This document shows positions 48,011-58,242 of a DNA stretch of 64,000 nt, piece after piece. The DNA comes from Pedobacter sp. BMA. Its GTDB lineage: Bacteria; Bacteroidota; Bacteroidia; Sphingobacteriales; Sphingobacteriaceae. The notes under the pieces are model-generated. The model was not told where the DNA came from, did not search any database, and saw only the letters and a program-made list of their open reading frames with translations. The position numbers were made by a program, and so were the translations under genes. Each line of letters starts with the position of its first letter. Position 1 is the stretch's first letter. Where the stretch lies: the NCBI RefSeq assembly GCF_001027745.1, contig NZ_LECU01000008.1, positions 124,001-188,000 of the forward strand. Direction: 5' to 3'.

Positions 48011-49996
48011 CTACCAACTTGGATTTTGCACCAGCTTGGAATTTTTATTCATGGAATTTAGCGGAATAGGCCAGAAAAACATCTTAAAGCTCCAAACCCG
48101 CGTAGTTAAAGGTTCAACAAGCGTGGTACGTGTATAAAACAAATCTTTCTGACCTGTTGTTGCCTTCACATTCATACCAACTACAGGTTTACTCATAGCA
48201 TCGGGTGCATCAAGCCAACGGCGTAAATCGTGGTATCTGCGCCCTTCGCAGGCAAATTCTATTTTACGCTCCAACTTAATGGCTTCCCTTATTGTTGCCT
48301 GACTTGCCAGTTCCTGTACAGATAAACCCGGCATACCTGCCCTAAACCTTACGCGGTTAAAGGCATTTTGTATTTCTGATAAGTCTCTGGTCACTACGGT
48401 TCCTGTAGCTGCATCAGTATACGACCCGTTCATTTCGTTTAACGCCTCAGCATAGTTCAACAACACTTCGGCATATCTAAAGATCGGAAATGTCTTGGCC
48501 CTTATAGCTGATGAGGCTTGTATATTATCGGTGTGGTGATTGTACTTAATGCAAGTATAGCCGGTATGGTTGTAATCATTCGGACTATTGATTGTAGGGG
48601 TAGCATTTCCATTGGAATAATAGGTAACTTCAAGATTGGTATAGGGACTGCTTCCAGTGTAAGAGGTACCTTTCCAATACGAATGATTAAATCCAATTGT
48701 TGCGTAGAAGCGCGGCTCACGATTGTTGTACATCCGAGCGGTATTGGCTGTTAATTGGACATCCGAATAGGTTTTAGCTGCCGGAATGGAGAGATAGGCT
48801 TCAGAATTACTAGGGTAAGGATAAGCAGTACTTGAACGGCTGATGCTATTTCCATCTTTCATTCTGTAAGAATCCACCAGATCTTGTGTTAGATTAAGAC
48901 CATTCCAACCGCCCAAAAGTGCAATAGTAGACAAGTTTAAAGAAGAACCACTACCTAGTGGGTTAACATTTGTACACCATATGACTTCACGATTGGCATT
49001 CGCCGGAATTTCTCCGATAAAACTATACTTATAAGAACGGTAAGGATCGATACCTCCAGCACCGTTGGGATAATTTGCACTTGGCACATTTGGTGCCAAA
49101 GGATCTGTATCAGTACTTTTAGGATAGGTAAACAATTCGTATAAACCGGTTTGCATAATACGTTTAGCGGCAGCAGCAGCTTTTCCCCATTTATCATTAT
49201 TGTAAGTTTGGGATATAAAAGGTGTGCCATCTTTTCGCAACCAATTGCCATAAGATCGGTTGCCATTAAACATCGGGCTTGCTGCAGTGAGTAGCACGCG
49301 TGACATTGTGGCCATCGCTGCGCCTGATGTTGGACGATAAATATCACTTAAAGCCTCCTGATTTGCCGACAGGTACCCTGTTGCCAACTCCATGTTTTTT
49401 ACAATATAGGCCACGCAATCATCATAACTGCTACGTTCTTGTGAGAGTGACTCTCCATCATCATTCAAATCAGACAAGTCATCCGGAGGAATCACAGCAG
49501 GTCCGTATTGTTGGATAAGGAGGTACATGAAATATCCCTTAAAGAAATACATTTCACCTAAATATTGGCGCTTAGATGTGATGGACAGGCCTTTTGCTTC
49601 ATCTATCCTTGCAATAACAGTATTTGCTTTACGGATGCCTTTGTACCAGGTAGCATAATTATTAAAATAGGTATTGGCTGCAAAAGGCGTAATTTCATTT
49701 ACCATCAGTTTTATTCCTGCATGACTTCCATCATTCCATGAAGTAAAGTTTTCGTCGGTTGCCTGCTGAAAAGGAGCCCATGAATTGGTCCACAACCTCT
49801 CTTCATCGGGAAGGTAGGAGGCTATTCCATTAATGTAAGTCCGTAATTTATCTTGGTTGGCAAATACACTATCTATATTGGTCATATCGTAGAGATACTC
49901 ATCCACATTAAGGTAGTCTTTTTTGCAGGAACTTAATCCTGTGCCTATCACACCGGATATAATAACTGCGAATAATATTTTAAGTTTCGTGTTCAT
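48011..49996 (-). CDS. SusD/RagB family nutrient-binding lipoprotein (unit 2)
   Basis: A 661-residue surface lipoprotein with signal peptide and lipobox GLSSC (Cys 24). SusD-type N-terminal helices (YLGEMYFFKGYFMYLLIQQYG near 145-165) and the C-terminal signature REAIKLERKIEFACEGRRY then HDLRRW are present. It partners the SusC encoded 13 bp upstream. It is clearly different from the unit 1 SusD, so the two pairs probably bind different glycans or different parts of one glycan. Confidence 0.93.
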   Translation of the reverse strand: MNTKLKILFAVIISGVIGTGLSSCKKDYLNVDEYLYDMTNIDSVFANQDKLRTYINGIASYLPDEERLWTNSWAPFQQATDENFTSWNDGSHAGIKLMVNEITPFAANTYFNNYATWYKGIRKANTVIARIDEAKGLSITSKRQYLGEMYFFKGYFMYLLIQQYGPAVIPPDDLSDLNDDGESLSQERSSYDDCVAYIVKNMELATGYLSANQEALSDIYRPTSGAAMATMSRVLLTAASPMFNGNRSYGNWLRKDGTPFISQTYNNDKWGKAAAAAKRIMQTGLYELFTYPKSTDTDPLAPNVPSANYPNGAGGIDPYRSYKYSFIGEIPANANREVIWCTNVNPLGSGSSLNLSTIALLGGWNGLNLTQDLVDSYRMKDGNSISRSSTAYPYPSNSEAYLSIPAAKTYSDVQLTANTARMYNNREPRFYATIGFNHSYWKGTSYTGSSPYTNLEVTYYSNGNATPTINSPNDYNHTGYTCIKYNHHTDNIQASSAIRAKTFPIFRYAEVLLNYAEALNEMNGSYTDAATGTVVTRDLSEIQNAFNRVRFRAGMPGLSVQELASQATIREAIKLERKIEFACEGRRYHDLRRWLDAPDAMSKPVVGMNVKATTGQKDLFYTRTTLVEPLTTRVWSFKMFFWPIPLNSMNKNSKLVQNPSW

Positions 49997-50009
49997 CTGA
50001 ATAATTAGT

Positions 50010-53000
50010 TTAAAACGTTACAAACATTTGCAGGGTGTACATTCTTTGAAGCGGATATACAGCTCCATTATTGGATGCCTGTTCAGGGTCCCAGAGTTTA
50101 ACATTATCCCAAACTTTAAGGTTATCGCCAACAATACTAAATGTAGTTGAAGATATGCCATAACGTTTTAAGAATTTATTGTCGAGTTTATAAGATACTT
50201 CAACATTTTTTAAGCGCAGAAAAGATGCATCTGCCATCCAGAATGTGGAAGCCTGATTATTGTTATTATTTGCACCATAGGTTAAACGGGGAAAACGTGC
50301 ATTTGGATTCTCCGTAGCCGAAGTTCCTGAAACGGTGGCCGGAATCCAACGGTTGCCCGGGTCAGCTACAATACTCAGCACATTCCCGGTAGATTCTCCT
50401 GAAAACGGATAGTAACCTGCGCCACCAAGAAAATAGCCAACCTGATCCTGACCGGTAAAGAACACATTAAATGTCCATTTTTTATAGGTTAGCGCTGTTG
50501 CCAAACCATAAATTACACGTGGTACATTGGAATAGTTAAGGGGAACAACATCATCTGTATTAATGACACCATCACCGTTAATGTCTTTATATTTAATGTC
50601 GCCAGGCAAATAGTTGGCCATAAAAGTTTGTATAGGACTATTTGCGATATCGGCTTTGTCTTTAAACAATCCTAACGCAACCAGGCCTCTTTGCACACCA
50701 TAAGGTACATCGCTGTACGATTGGTAAGGAAAGTTTAAACCACTTTGTTCCCAATGTGTAACTCTATTTCTGGAAAAGGTAAAATTACCTTTAACCGTTA
50801 GGGAAACATCCTTACTCAGATTTTGAAAATAAGTTAAATTACCGTCCATACCCCAGCTTTTCATCGAGCCCACATTGAGGTATGGCGCTTGAGCTGCACC
50901 TACCTCGTCTGGTATTGATACCCGTTGCTGATAGATATCATCTGCTTTTGTTAAGAAAGCATCCACGGTTAAATCAAATTTACTTTTAAGGAATTTTACG
51001 TCCAACCCTAAATCGTATTTAGTTGAGGTTTGCCATTTTAATCCACTTGTTCCAACCTTACTTTCAACAATGGTATTTCCCCAATCGTTACCTCCTGAGG
51101 TTAAGATAGTTTGATATGGAAAACGCACCAACCTGTTATCGGAGTTTAAAATTTTTGCGTTCCCGACTTTACCCCATGATCCACGGATTTTAAAATAATC
51201 TACAAACTTGATATTTTCTTTTACCCATTCATATTGGGTAGGGATCCATCCGGCAGATAGAGCAGGGAAAAAACCATATTGCTCACCTGGTTTAAAGTTT
51301 TCGGATCCGGAATAACCAGCATTACCTTCTAATAAATAGGTGTCTTTGTAAGAATAGGTTAAACGACCAGAAAGCGCTTGTGTTCTAAGCGGGATAACAC
51401 TCATATAAGGATCGCTATAGGCAGTAAGACTAGAAGTGATATCTTCCTGTCTGTACACATGTAGGAGACCTGTAAAATTGTGTACGGAATTAAATGTGCG
51501 GTTATAATTCACTTGTCCCTCTATATACATTTGACGGGTAATTAAAGAGCCTTGCCCATAACCGGCATCAGAGGAAGCAATTGTTCTTGATGTTATTAAT
51601 TTTCCATCGTTAGCCCTTCCCGAAACTGCTGAAGCCTGGAATGCTTCGGCTCCCATTTTAGGGTGGCTAGCGGTATTACTTCCATAATAAGTCCAGGAGA
51701 ACAACCCTCTGGCACTTAAGCCGGGCGTCAAAGATTTTAAATCCTGGTCAAGACTCAATTTAGCATTTACAGTATTAGTATTGGTCTTTCTAAATCCAGT
51801 ATAATTTAATAAGTAGTAGGGAGATGGCGTTGTGCCACCAATGCCATAAGCAGCAAGCTGACCATTGGAATATCTCACCGGAATACTTACAGGTGTAACA
51901 TTAGCTTGTGTGTCCCAAAGAAATTTATTATCAGTAGCATAAGCAGGCGAGTTTTGAAGCGCTATGGCATCATCAAGATTCAGGGCCAGTTTGGTCGTTT
52001 TTGTTAGGTCTACATCTATATTGGCTCTAAAGTTATATTTATCGTAATTGGTATTTACATCATATAGGTTCACATTCTTGTCTTGCTTAAAAATACCCTC
52101 CTGATTCAGATAACCTAAACTCATATAATACCTGGCAGCAGTACCACCTCCGGAAATGTTCAAATTATATTGCGAGTAACGCGTATCGTCTTTTAGGATA
52201 ACATCCCTCCAATTTGTATTCGGATAAAGATCCGGATCCAAATTAGTTCTAAATAACTCTAATTCTACAGGACTATAGATGGCAGCCTGCCCTCTCCCCA
52301 GCCTTGCTTCATTCGCCAGTGAAGCGTAATCATAAGCTTCTACATATTGCGGCATCCTTGCCGATTTGGTGAAGGTAGAATTGGCTTTAAAATTCAATTT
52401 TAAATTACCGGCCTTACCTCTCTTAGTAGTAACAACAACTACACCGTTGGCTCCACGGATACCATAAACGGCTGTCGCCGAGGCATCTTTTAAAACTGAG
52501 AAACTTTCTATATCGGAAGGATCTATATTATCCAGATTTCCTTCTACCCCATCAATCAAAATTAAGGCTGAAGCACTCGCACCGAAAGTACTGATTCCCC
52601 GAACCCAGAATTCGGAAAAATTACTTCCCGGCTCACCACTACGTTGTACAGCAACAATACCCGGCACTCTTCCACCAAGCATATTACTCAGAGAAGTTGC
52701 AGGAACTTGTAAATCCTTTACGTTAATAGTGCTGATTGATCCCGTTGTAGTTATCTTACGTTGTGTACCAAGACTTACCACCTGAACCTCTTCGAAATCG
52801 CTAACATTTTCTTTCAGTACCACCTTGATTTTATCTTTTGATTCATTTGCAGCGAGTTCAAATGACTCAAACCCTATAAAGGAGAAAACAATTGTACTCC
52901 CTTTAGGAACATTTGCCAAACGGAATCTTCCATCCGAATCTGACGAGGTACCAATCTTCGTGTTACCTTTTACAAAAATGGATACGCCAATAAGCTCCTT

Positions 53001-53117
53001 ACCTTGCTCATCCATTAATTGTCCCGACATTGTTAGTTTACCACTATCCTGCGCATATAACGCAGCATTAAACATGGTAAAGACATACATCAAAACCAGA
53101 TATAATATTTTTCTCAT
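50010..53117 (-). CDS. SusC/RagA TonB-linked outer-membrane transporter (unit 2)
   Basis: A 1035-residue transporter. A signal peptide (cleavage near ALYAQ) is followed by a carboxypeptidase-regulatory-like domain (MSGQLMDEQGKELIGVSIFV near 30-49), the region EEVQVVSLGTQRKITTTGSI near 112-131, and the plug with LIDGVEGNLDNIDPSDIESF and ASATAVYGIRGANGVVVVTT. The barrel ends in YTLQMFVTF. The VVSLGTQ variant of the usual VVVGYG motif is notable. No STN domain is present. It lies 54 bp downstream of the IPT/NHL gene and 13 bp before susD. Confidence 0.95.
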   Translation of the reverse strand: MRKILYLVLMYVFTMFNAALYAQDSGKLTMSGQLMDEQGKELIGVSIFVKGNTKIGTSSDSDGRFRLANVPKGSTIVFSFIGFESFELAANESKDKIKVVLKENVSDFEEVQVVSLGTQRKITTTGSISTINVKDLQVPATSLSNMLGGRVPGIVAVQRSGEPGSNFSEFWVRGISTFGASASALILIDGVEGNLDNIDPSDIESFSVLKDASATAVYGIRGANGVVVVTTKRGKAGNLKLNFKANSTFTKSARMPQYVEAYDYASLANEARLGRGQAAIYSPVELELFRTNLDPDLYPNTNWRDVILKDDTRYSQYNLNISGGGTAARYYMSLGYLNQEGIFKQDKNVNLYDVNTNYDKYNFRANIDVDLTKTTKLALNLDDAIALQNSPAYATDNKFLWDTQANVTPVSIPVRYSNGQLAAYGIGGTTPSPYYLLNYTGFRKTNTNTVNAKLSLDQDLKSLTPGLSARGLFSWTYYGSNTASHPKMGAEAFQASAVSGRANDGKLITSRTIASSDAGYGQGSLITRQMYIEGQVNYNRTFNSVHNFTGLLHVYRQEDITSSLTAYSDPYMSVIPLRTQALSGRLTYSYKDTYLLEGNAGYSGSENFKPGEQYGFFPALSAGWIPTQYEWVKENIKFVDYFKIRGSWGKVGNAKILNSDNRLVRFPYQTILTSGGNDWGNTIVESKVGTSGLKWQTSTKYDLGLDVKFLKSKFDLTVDAFLTKADDIYQQRVSIPDEVGAAQAPYLNVGSMKSWGMDGNLTYFQNLSKDVSLTVKGNFTFSRNRVTHWEQSGLNFPYQSYSDVPYGVQRGLVALGLFKDKADIANSPIQTFMANYLPGDIKYKDINGDGVINTDDVVPLNYSNVPRVIYGLATALTYKKWTFNVFFTGQDQVGYFLGGAGYYPFSGESTGNVLSIVADPGNRWIPATVSGTSATENPNARFPRLTYGANNNNNQASTFWMADASFLRLKNVEVSYKLDNKFLKRYGISSTTFSIVGDNLKVWDNVKLWDPEQASNNGAVYPLQRMYTLQMFVTF

Positions 53118-53171
53118 AAATTTTGTTGTGCTTAACTTGTTAATAAATTAAATCAAATACAGATCTGAACA

Positions 53172-54497
53172 TTACTCAATTGCAAGCTTACGGATTGTCA
53201 CTCCCCAGCTTTCGCCAATAAATATTACATCGTTTTTATCGATAGTCAGACAGTAAGGATAATTAAAGGTTGATGCAAGGGGTAGTCCATTGGCTCCTCC
53301 AAAAACACCTGCAATTCCTGCTATGGTAGATACATAACCAGTACTACGGTTGATCTTTCTTATCAAATTTGAGTTCGAATCTGCAACGTATAGATTACCC
53401 TCACTATCCACGCACATTCCGGTGGGTGAAGTAAAGGAAGATTCGCCAAGCAGTTTTCCATCCGCTTTTCCCAATCCATTAAAACCAGCGTATTCCGTCA
53501 CTGTTTTCCCATCTTTACTAACTTTGTACACACCATTAGTGCTTTGAACAGTAAAGTAGAAACAGCTCTCTATTTTATTATATACCATATAGCTATATTC
53601 AGTGGATCCAACATTTCCGCAGGCAGTATTCAGAATCTGAACATTCGTTGGGTTCGCGATTTCTAAACGTCCAAATTTGCCATCTTTATCTCTGAAATAG
53701 AGCCATTGCTCTGTATCATCTAAGCAAGCAGAATATATAATACCTGTTGATCCCGGAATTTGCGCTGCAAGAATTTGCGGCTGCCAAAGACTACTTTTTT
53801 CATAAAAATATACTTTATGCGGCACGTTTCTTCCTATAGAATATAATTTCGTACCCGTACTATTTAAAGCGGGTTGTGTACCATCAAACCCTGTCTGAAG
53901 CGTAGTAACTTTATTGTCGTTGATAGAAATATATCTCACATTACCGACCATCGACTCGAAGGAAATCAGTTCGTCATTATCCAACGCGGCAATACCAAAG
54001 GTTCTTTGGATCCTGGCATCCGAAAGTGATCCATTTACAGAACCCACAACAGTTGTTAGCCCCACAACATTTGATACACTTTGTGCAACTATGTATTTGA
54101 ATTTCTTCGTAATTACTCCGCTCTTCGCCTCCACCATTACTTTTACAGCATTCAAACCTGCATTTTCTTTAGGTACTAAACAATAAATCGTTTCATTGTT
54201 TAAGCCAATGATAGTAGCTGACCTATCTTTTTCAGTATCTGTAAAGTAGACTTTCACTTTCGACTTATCAGTACCAAAATTTGAACCTTTAATTACAAGT
54301 TTAGTGCGGATACCGCCCGAATCGGGGGTAAAAGAATTAATGGTTATGGGCAGGCTTGGGTCATATTCAGTTGCGGCCGTGGAGTTTTGATTTTTCTTAC
54401 ACGCAACAGCGAATACAAGCAAAACAAAGGCAAGCAACGGATGGCGCATTGCCCAACCGGTTTTTCGGAAACCGGCGATCAAGTAGTTGTTCATCAT
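53172..54497 (-). CDS. IPT/TIG and NHL-repeat lipoprotein (unit 2, first gene)
   Basis: A 441-residue lipoprotein; the signal peptide ends at VFAVAC (Cys about 33). An IPT/TIG immunoglobulin-like domain follows (ITINSFTPDSGGIRTKLVIKGSNFG split over about 51-75). The rest is a beta-propeller with NHL-type repeats, clearest in SPTGMCVDSEGNLYVADSNS and YPYCLTIDKNDVIFIGES. Proteins of this kind are surface glycan-binding or scaffold components of pectin and hemicellulose loci; no catalytic motif is seen. It precedes susC, whereas such genes more often follow susD, and it lies directly under copy B of the shared module. Confidence 0.82.
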   Translation of the reverse strand: MMNNYLIAGFRKTGWAMRHPLLAFVLLVFAVACKKNQNSTAATEYDPSLPITINSFTPDSGGIRTKLVIKGSNFGTDKSKVKVYFTDTEKDRSATIIGLNNETIYCLVPKENAGLNAVKVMVEAKSGVITKKFKYIVAQSVSNVVGLTTVVGSVNGSLSDARIQRTFGIAALDNDELISFESMVGNVRYISINDNKVTTLQTGFDGTQPALNSTGTKLYSIGRNVPHKVYFYEKSSLWQPQILAAQIPGSTGIIYSACLDDTEQWLYFRDKDGKFGRLEIANPTNVQILNTACGNVGSTEYSYMVYNKIESCFYFTVQSTNGVYKVSKDGKTVTEYAGFNGLGKADGKLLGESSFTSPTGMCVDSEGNLYVADSNSNLIRKINRSTGYVSTIAGIAGVFGGANGLPLASTFNYPYCLTIDKNDVIFIGESWGVTIRKLAIE

Positions 54498-55109
54498 GTT
54501 TATTTGGGTTAGTTTAATTGTTTTTAGGCAAAAGAAATTCTCAGGGCCCTCGAGCCAGATTATTCGATCTGCTTTTTGTTTAATCTGAAATCAAGGATTG
54601 GCTCATCAGCACTTTCTAGCTGGATAATGCCGTCGCATTTACCATCATTTAAAAGTCCCAGTGATCCTTGTAAATAAGCCAGAAGTTAGTTACTCTTCCT
54701 TTGCTGTTGATAGTCTGGATTTTCTCATAATTAAGTTTTTAGTATTTGGTTGGTAACAAAGTAACTATTAAAAAAGCATTCCCAGGGAGGGGCAATACGG
54801 TATTTAATAGGGGTTAAAATGTTACTTTTCAACTAAAAACGCAGATTTTACCAGCATTTCATTTTTTAAACGTCGATGGGAAACTTAAAATCGGGTACAA
54901 AAAAAAATAATGTTGCCTATGGGATTTTGGAGATACATAATTAATAGCGTTCATAATGATTGGATTCTGTTTGGTATGCAGGTTATAATAACATTATAAA
55001 TATACCTTAATCGACAGGCTTGTGATTGGCGTAAATTAACAAGCACAACCCTTATATTAACTCATTTACAGCTAATTAAAAGATTATGCCTGCCACATTC
55101 TAGATGCCG
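54498..55109. other. 612-bp intergenic region between the IPT/NHL gene and GH35
   Basis: It holds a leader of about 250 bp for unit 2, which includes a coding-like stretch (54560-54735), then the shared module copy B (54756-54888), then about 220 bp up to the GH35 stop with no recognised gene and no convincing terminator. Confidence 0.7.
54756..54888 (-). promoter_or_regulatory. Shared upstream regulatory module, copy B (SusC unit 2)
   Basis: The partner of 46542-46677. The core 54756-54824 is also exactly 69 bp, with ACAAAGTAACTA, GGGGCAATACGGTATT and AGGGGTTAAA then TGTTA. The distal block TTTTTTAAACGTCGATG (54863-54879) is about 40 bp beyond the core, as in copy A. The GGGG boxes are again 21 bp apart. 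Its position upstream of the first gene of unit 2 suggests that both units are induced together. Confidence 0.7.
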
Positions 55110-56939
55110 TTAATTTTTAACAACCTCATCCAAAATCGGTGAAGAAATTCCACCCACCTCATGTTGATCGGGTTTGATCAATTCTAAAACAGTGATTTCA
55201 TTTGCTCCCTTTTTCAACCATTCTCGTGGAACATACAAAGTTTGCTGCGGACCGATCGACCAATACTTTCCAAGGTTGTGCCCATTAATCCACACCACTC
55301 CTTTTCCCCACTTACGCATGTCAAGATAGGTATCTCCAACTTCCGTCAGTTGGAACTTTGCCCTTTGAAGTATAGGCAAGCTCTTATTTTGTGAATGCTG
55401 CGAATCAAACTTCAAATTACTCACATCATTAAACGGTAAGCCGTACATCGACCAGTTATAAAGTTCATTACCCCTAAATAAAACCTTTTCTGTAATTCCC
55501 TTTTTGTTTTCCAATAAATACTTTCCAAAATTTACCCTGCCCATGTTCTCTACAAATATGTCGAGCTGAACCTTACCTTCAGGTAATGTAATTTCCAGAC
55601 TATCCTGGTTCAACCTTCTATCCAAAATACCTACCCTTTGCTGATTAATGAAAACAAGTGCATAATCCCGAAGGTTCTTTAACTTTAACACGCCCTTTTC
55701 ACCCCCTGTAACTGAAGTTCTGTAAAGTACGTAACCATAATCCTGCTTTAAATCTTCAAAAGTTAATGGGGTCTTATTATTTACAGCACTCGGGAGATGA
55801 TTAAATACTGAACTACTTAAAGTGAAATTTATCGGATCAATAGTGATTGTTTTTTTTTCTGCCGGGATTGAAGGAAGTTTTTGACCAGCGGGAAGGTTTT
55901 TCTCTATAACAGCCCTGAATTTTCTGAACTTTTCCGTTGCGTTCCCTGCCTCATTTAGTGGAGCATCATAGTCATAACTGCTGGTTTGGGGCTCGTACGG
56001 TGAAGTATCCTTATAGTTTGCACCGTTCATGAAACCTCTGGTTGTACCACCATGAAACATATACATGTTAATGGAAATACCTGCTTTTAAAACGGAGTCC
56101 AGCTTGTTCGTATATTGTTCCAAAGGCACTGTATGATGAGCCTCACCCCACCAATCAAACCATGCCGGGTACCATTCTGCAATAAAAAACGGACCCTTGC
56201 CACCATGCAGTTCACTAATGATTTTTTTCACCTTCGCAGGGTTATCCTGACCATTGATAGCAGGAAGCAAACCTGGTAAATGTCCTTTAACAATATCAGC
56301 TTCCGGATCGCAAGTATATAAAAGTCCGTCAAAACCAGCCTCAATAAACATTTTTTGGTTTAAGGCAAGGTATTCTTTATCCGAACCGTACGAACCATAT
56401 TCATTTTCAATCTGAACCATTAATACATTACCACCGTGGTTAACCTGCGATGAAGCCAGTTGCTTCCCGACAGCATTGATGTACTTTCTGTATTCATCAA
56501 GATATTGCTTCTCCATACCACGTACTACCAATCCTTTTTCGTTCTGCAACCAATAAGGATATCCGCCAAACTCCCATTCGGCACATACATAAGGGCTTGG
56601 TCTCAGGATAACCCATAGACCTTCCTCTGCGGCCATTTTCACAAACGCCGCGATATCGTTATTCCCGGAAAAATCAAATTTGCCCTTTTGCGGCTCGTGC
56701 AAATTCCAGAAAACATAAGTTCCTATGGTATTTAGCCCCATTGCTTTAGCCATTTTCATTCGGTCGCGCCAGGCCTCCTTAGGAACTCTGGGGTAATGCA
56801 TCTCGCCTGAAATAATCTGGAAAGGTTTTCCGTCTAACAGAAATTCACTGTCACCTAGTGCAAAAGTGTGCTTTGCTTTTTGGGCAAATGTGCTTATTGA
56901 AATCACCATCGCAATAAGGCAGAAAAAGTATTTATTCAT
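55110..56939 (-). CDS. Glycoside hydrolase family 35 beta-galactosidase
   Basis: A 609-residue secreted enzyme; the signal peptide ends near STFAQ. The TIM barrel carries the acid/base in VQIENEYGSYG (near 178) and the nucleophile in FFIAEWYPAWFDWWGE (near 254). The N-terminal block FQIISGEMHYPRVPKEAWRDR is typical of GH35. C-terminal beta-sandwich domains end in WINGHNLGKYWSIGPQQTLY. It removes terminal beta-galactose from side chains. It is followed by the GH43 gene's unit in the same direction; a 109-bp gap separates it from that gene. Confidence 0.93.
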   Translation of the reverse strand: MNKYFFCLIAMVISISTFAQKAKHTFALGDSEFLLDGKPFQIISGEMHYPRVPKEAWRDRMKMAKAMGLNTIGTYVFWNLHEPQKGKFDFSGNNDIAAFVKMAAEEGLWVILRPSPYVCAEWEFGGYPYWLQNEKGLVVRGMEKQYLDEYRKYINAVGKQLASSQVNHGGNVLMVQIENEYGSYGSDKEYLALNQKMFIEAGFDGLLYTCDPEADIVKGHLPGLLPAINGQDNPAKVKKIISELHGGKGPFFIAEWYPAWFDWWGEAHHTVPLEQYTNKLDSVLKAGISINMYMFHGGTTRGFMNGANYKDTSPYEPQTSSYDYDAPLNEAGNATEKFRKFRAVIEKNLPAGQKLPSIPAEKKTITIDPINFTLSSSVFNHLPSAVNNKTPLTFEDLKQDYGYVLYRTSVTGGEKGVLKLKNLRDYALVFINQQRVGILDRRLNQDSLEITLPEGKVQLDIFVENMGRVNFGKYLLENKKGITEKVLFRGNELYNWSMYGLPFNDVSNLKFDSQHSQNKSLPILQRAKFQLTEVGDTYLDMRKWGKGVVWINGHNLGKYWSIGPQQTLYVPREWLKKGANEITVLELIKPDQHEVGGISSPILDEVVKN

Positions 56940-57048
56940 TGATAATCAGTTTAATAAAAGAGCTATAATTATTAATATCAGGCATGAGAAATCCCACTCT
57001 CCCCTTTTTAGGAAGTTCACTTGAGTATCCCCTGAAACTTATTGTTGT

Positions 57049-58179
57049 TTATTTAAACGTACTCAGATCCCAGCTATCATACCACTTGATCTTCATTTTA
57101 TCACCCTCAAAACTGATGGGCAACCATAAATAACGGCCATCAATCGCATTCTTTGGATTCCATTTGTCCGCCATGAAAATAAACTGTCCCTTTTTACCTG
57201 GTACAGGAAGCACATGTGTACTCTGGCCGCCAAAAGTTAGATTAGCACCAGTGCCTTCACATGGATTACCCATAAATTTCCAGGGACCCCAAATAGTATC
57301 CGCCTTGAACCAACGTGCCGGATTAGGTGCCCAACCGGTACACCCGGAACCAACCATGTAATAAACCCCGTCCTTTTTAAATAATGCCGGTGCTTCAGTT
57401 TGCTGCCCAACATAAATTCTAATGAATTTACCCGTATGGCCTAAATAATCAGGCGTTAATTCTGCAAGATGAAGCGTAAAGTTTTCTTCAGAAGAAAAGA
57501 CATGGTAAGCCTTTCCATCATCATCCACAAAAACCGTCATGTCTCTGGCCATTTGTCCACCAGGAAAATCCCTGCAGAAAAAACCATCGCTCTTGCTTTT
57601 TGGCTGATCACAGTTCAGCTTCTCTGCCTCAGCAACATCTGTTGTGTAAAAAGGCATTTGTTTTGGATTCGGACGATAGCTTTTGATAAACTTATATGGA
57701 CCTGTAACCTTGTCGGCAACGGCCACGCCTGATCTCGCAGCACCGTATCCCTGGCCTAAAAGTTCAAGGTGAAACCACATCACAAACTTTTTAGTACTTT
57801 TATTATATACTACTTTCGGACGTTCAATAATGCTTCCCCGGGCAATATCATTTTTCGGATCATCCGATACAGGCAAAGCAATTCCTTCATCCTTCCAGTT
57901 GTAAAGGTCTTTCGACGAATAACAATGCACCCCTACCTGGGCCGAATTACCCTTTTCGCCCTCTATTTTATGTTCCCCAAACCAATAGTATTTACCTTTG
58001 GATTCCACTATGCCACCGCCATGTGCATTAATATGAACACCCTTATCATCTTTCCAGATTTTTCCGGGTGAAAATGATTGATATGGCTGGTTTGTTTCCT
58101 GAGCTGCTGATGTGCCTGCAATAGTGGCAACCAATAACATGCCGATGGAGCCTGGCTTTAAAAATCTATATTTTAACAT
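57049..58179 (-). CDS. Glycoside hydrolase family 43, exo-beta-1,3-galactanase type (subfamily 24-like)
   Basis: A 376-residue secreted five-bladed propeller enzyme with signal peptide (cleavage near GTSAAQ). At the place where most GH43 enzymes have the catalytic-base aspartate it reads INAHGGGIVESKGKYYWFGE, the hallmark of subfamily 24 exo-beta-1,3-galactanases. In those enzymes the base is replaced. ARDMTVFVDDDGKAY (near 213) and the acid region QTEAPALFKKDGVYYMVG (near 261) are present. It would release galactose, with or without side chains, from a beta-1,3-galactan backbone. It lacks the carbohydrate-binding module found in some relatives. Confidence 0.82.
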   Translation of the reverse strand: MLKYRFLKPGSIGMLLVATIAGTSAAQETNQPYQSFSPGKIWKDDKGVHINAHGGGIVESKGKYYWFGEHKIEGEKGNSAQVGVHCYSSKDLYNWKDEGIALPVSDDPKNDIARGSIIERPKVVYNKSTKKFVMWFHLELLGQGYGAARSGVAVADKVTGPYKFIKSYRPNPKQMPFYTTDVAEAEKLNCDQPKSKSDGFFCRDFPGGQMARDMTVFVDDDGKAYHVFSSEENFTLHLAELTPDYLGHTGKFIRIYVGQQTEAPALFKKDGVYYMVGSGCTGWAPNPARWFKADTIWGPWKFMGNPCEGTGANLTFGGQSTHVLPVPGKKGQFIFMADKWNPKNAIDGRYLWLPISFEGDKMKIKWYDSWDLSTFK

Positions 58180-58242
58180 GCTGTGAAGGATAATTTATTT
58201 TGAAAGTTAATTACTTGCAATTTATCGATATTCTTTTGTTTA

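Noticed and set aside
48955-49347. 130-codon minus-strand ORF within susD of unit 2
   Set aside because: An alternative frame of a well-supported SusD gene on the same strand.
55018-55044. GCTTGT/ACAAGC hairpin after GH35 as a terminator
   Set aside because: Six-pair stem, 15-nt loop and no T-run on the minus strand.
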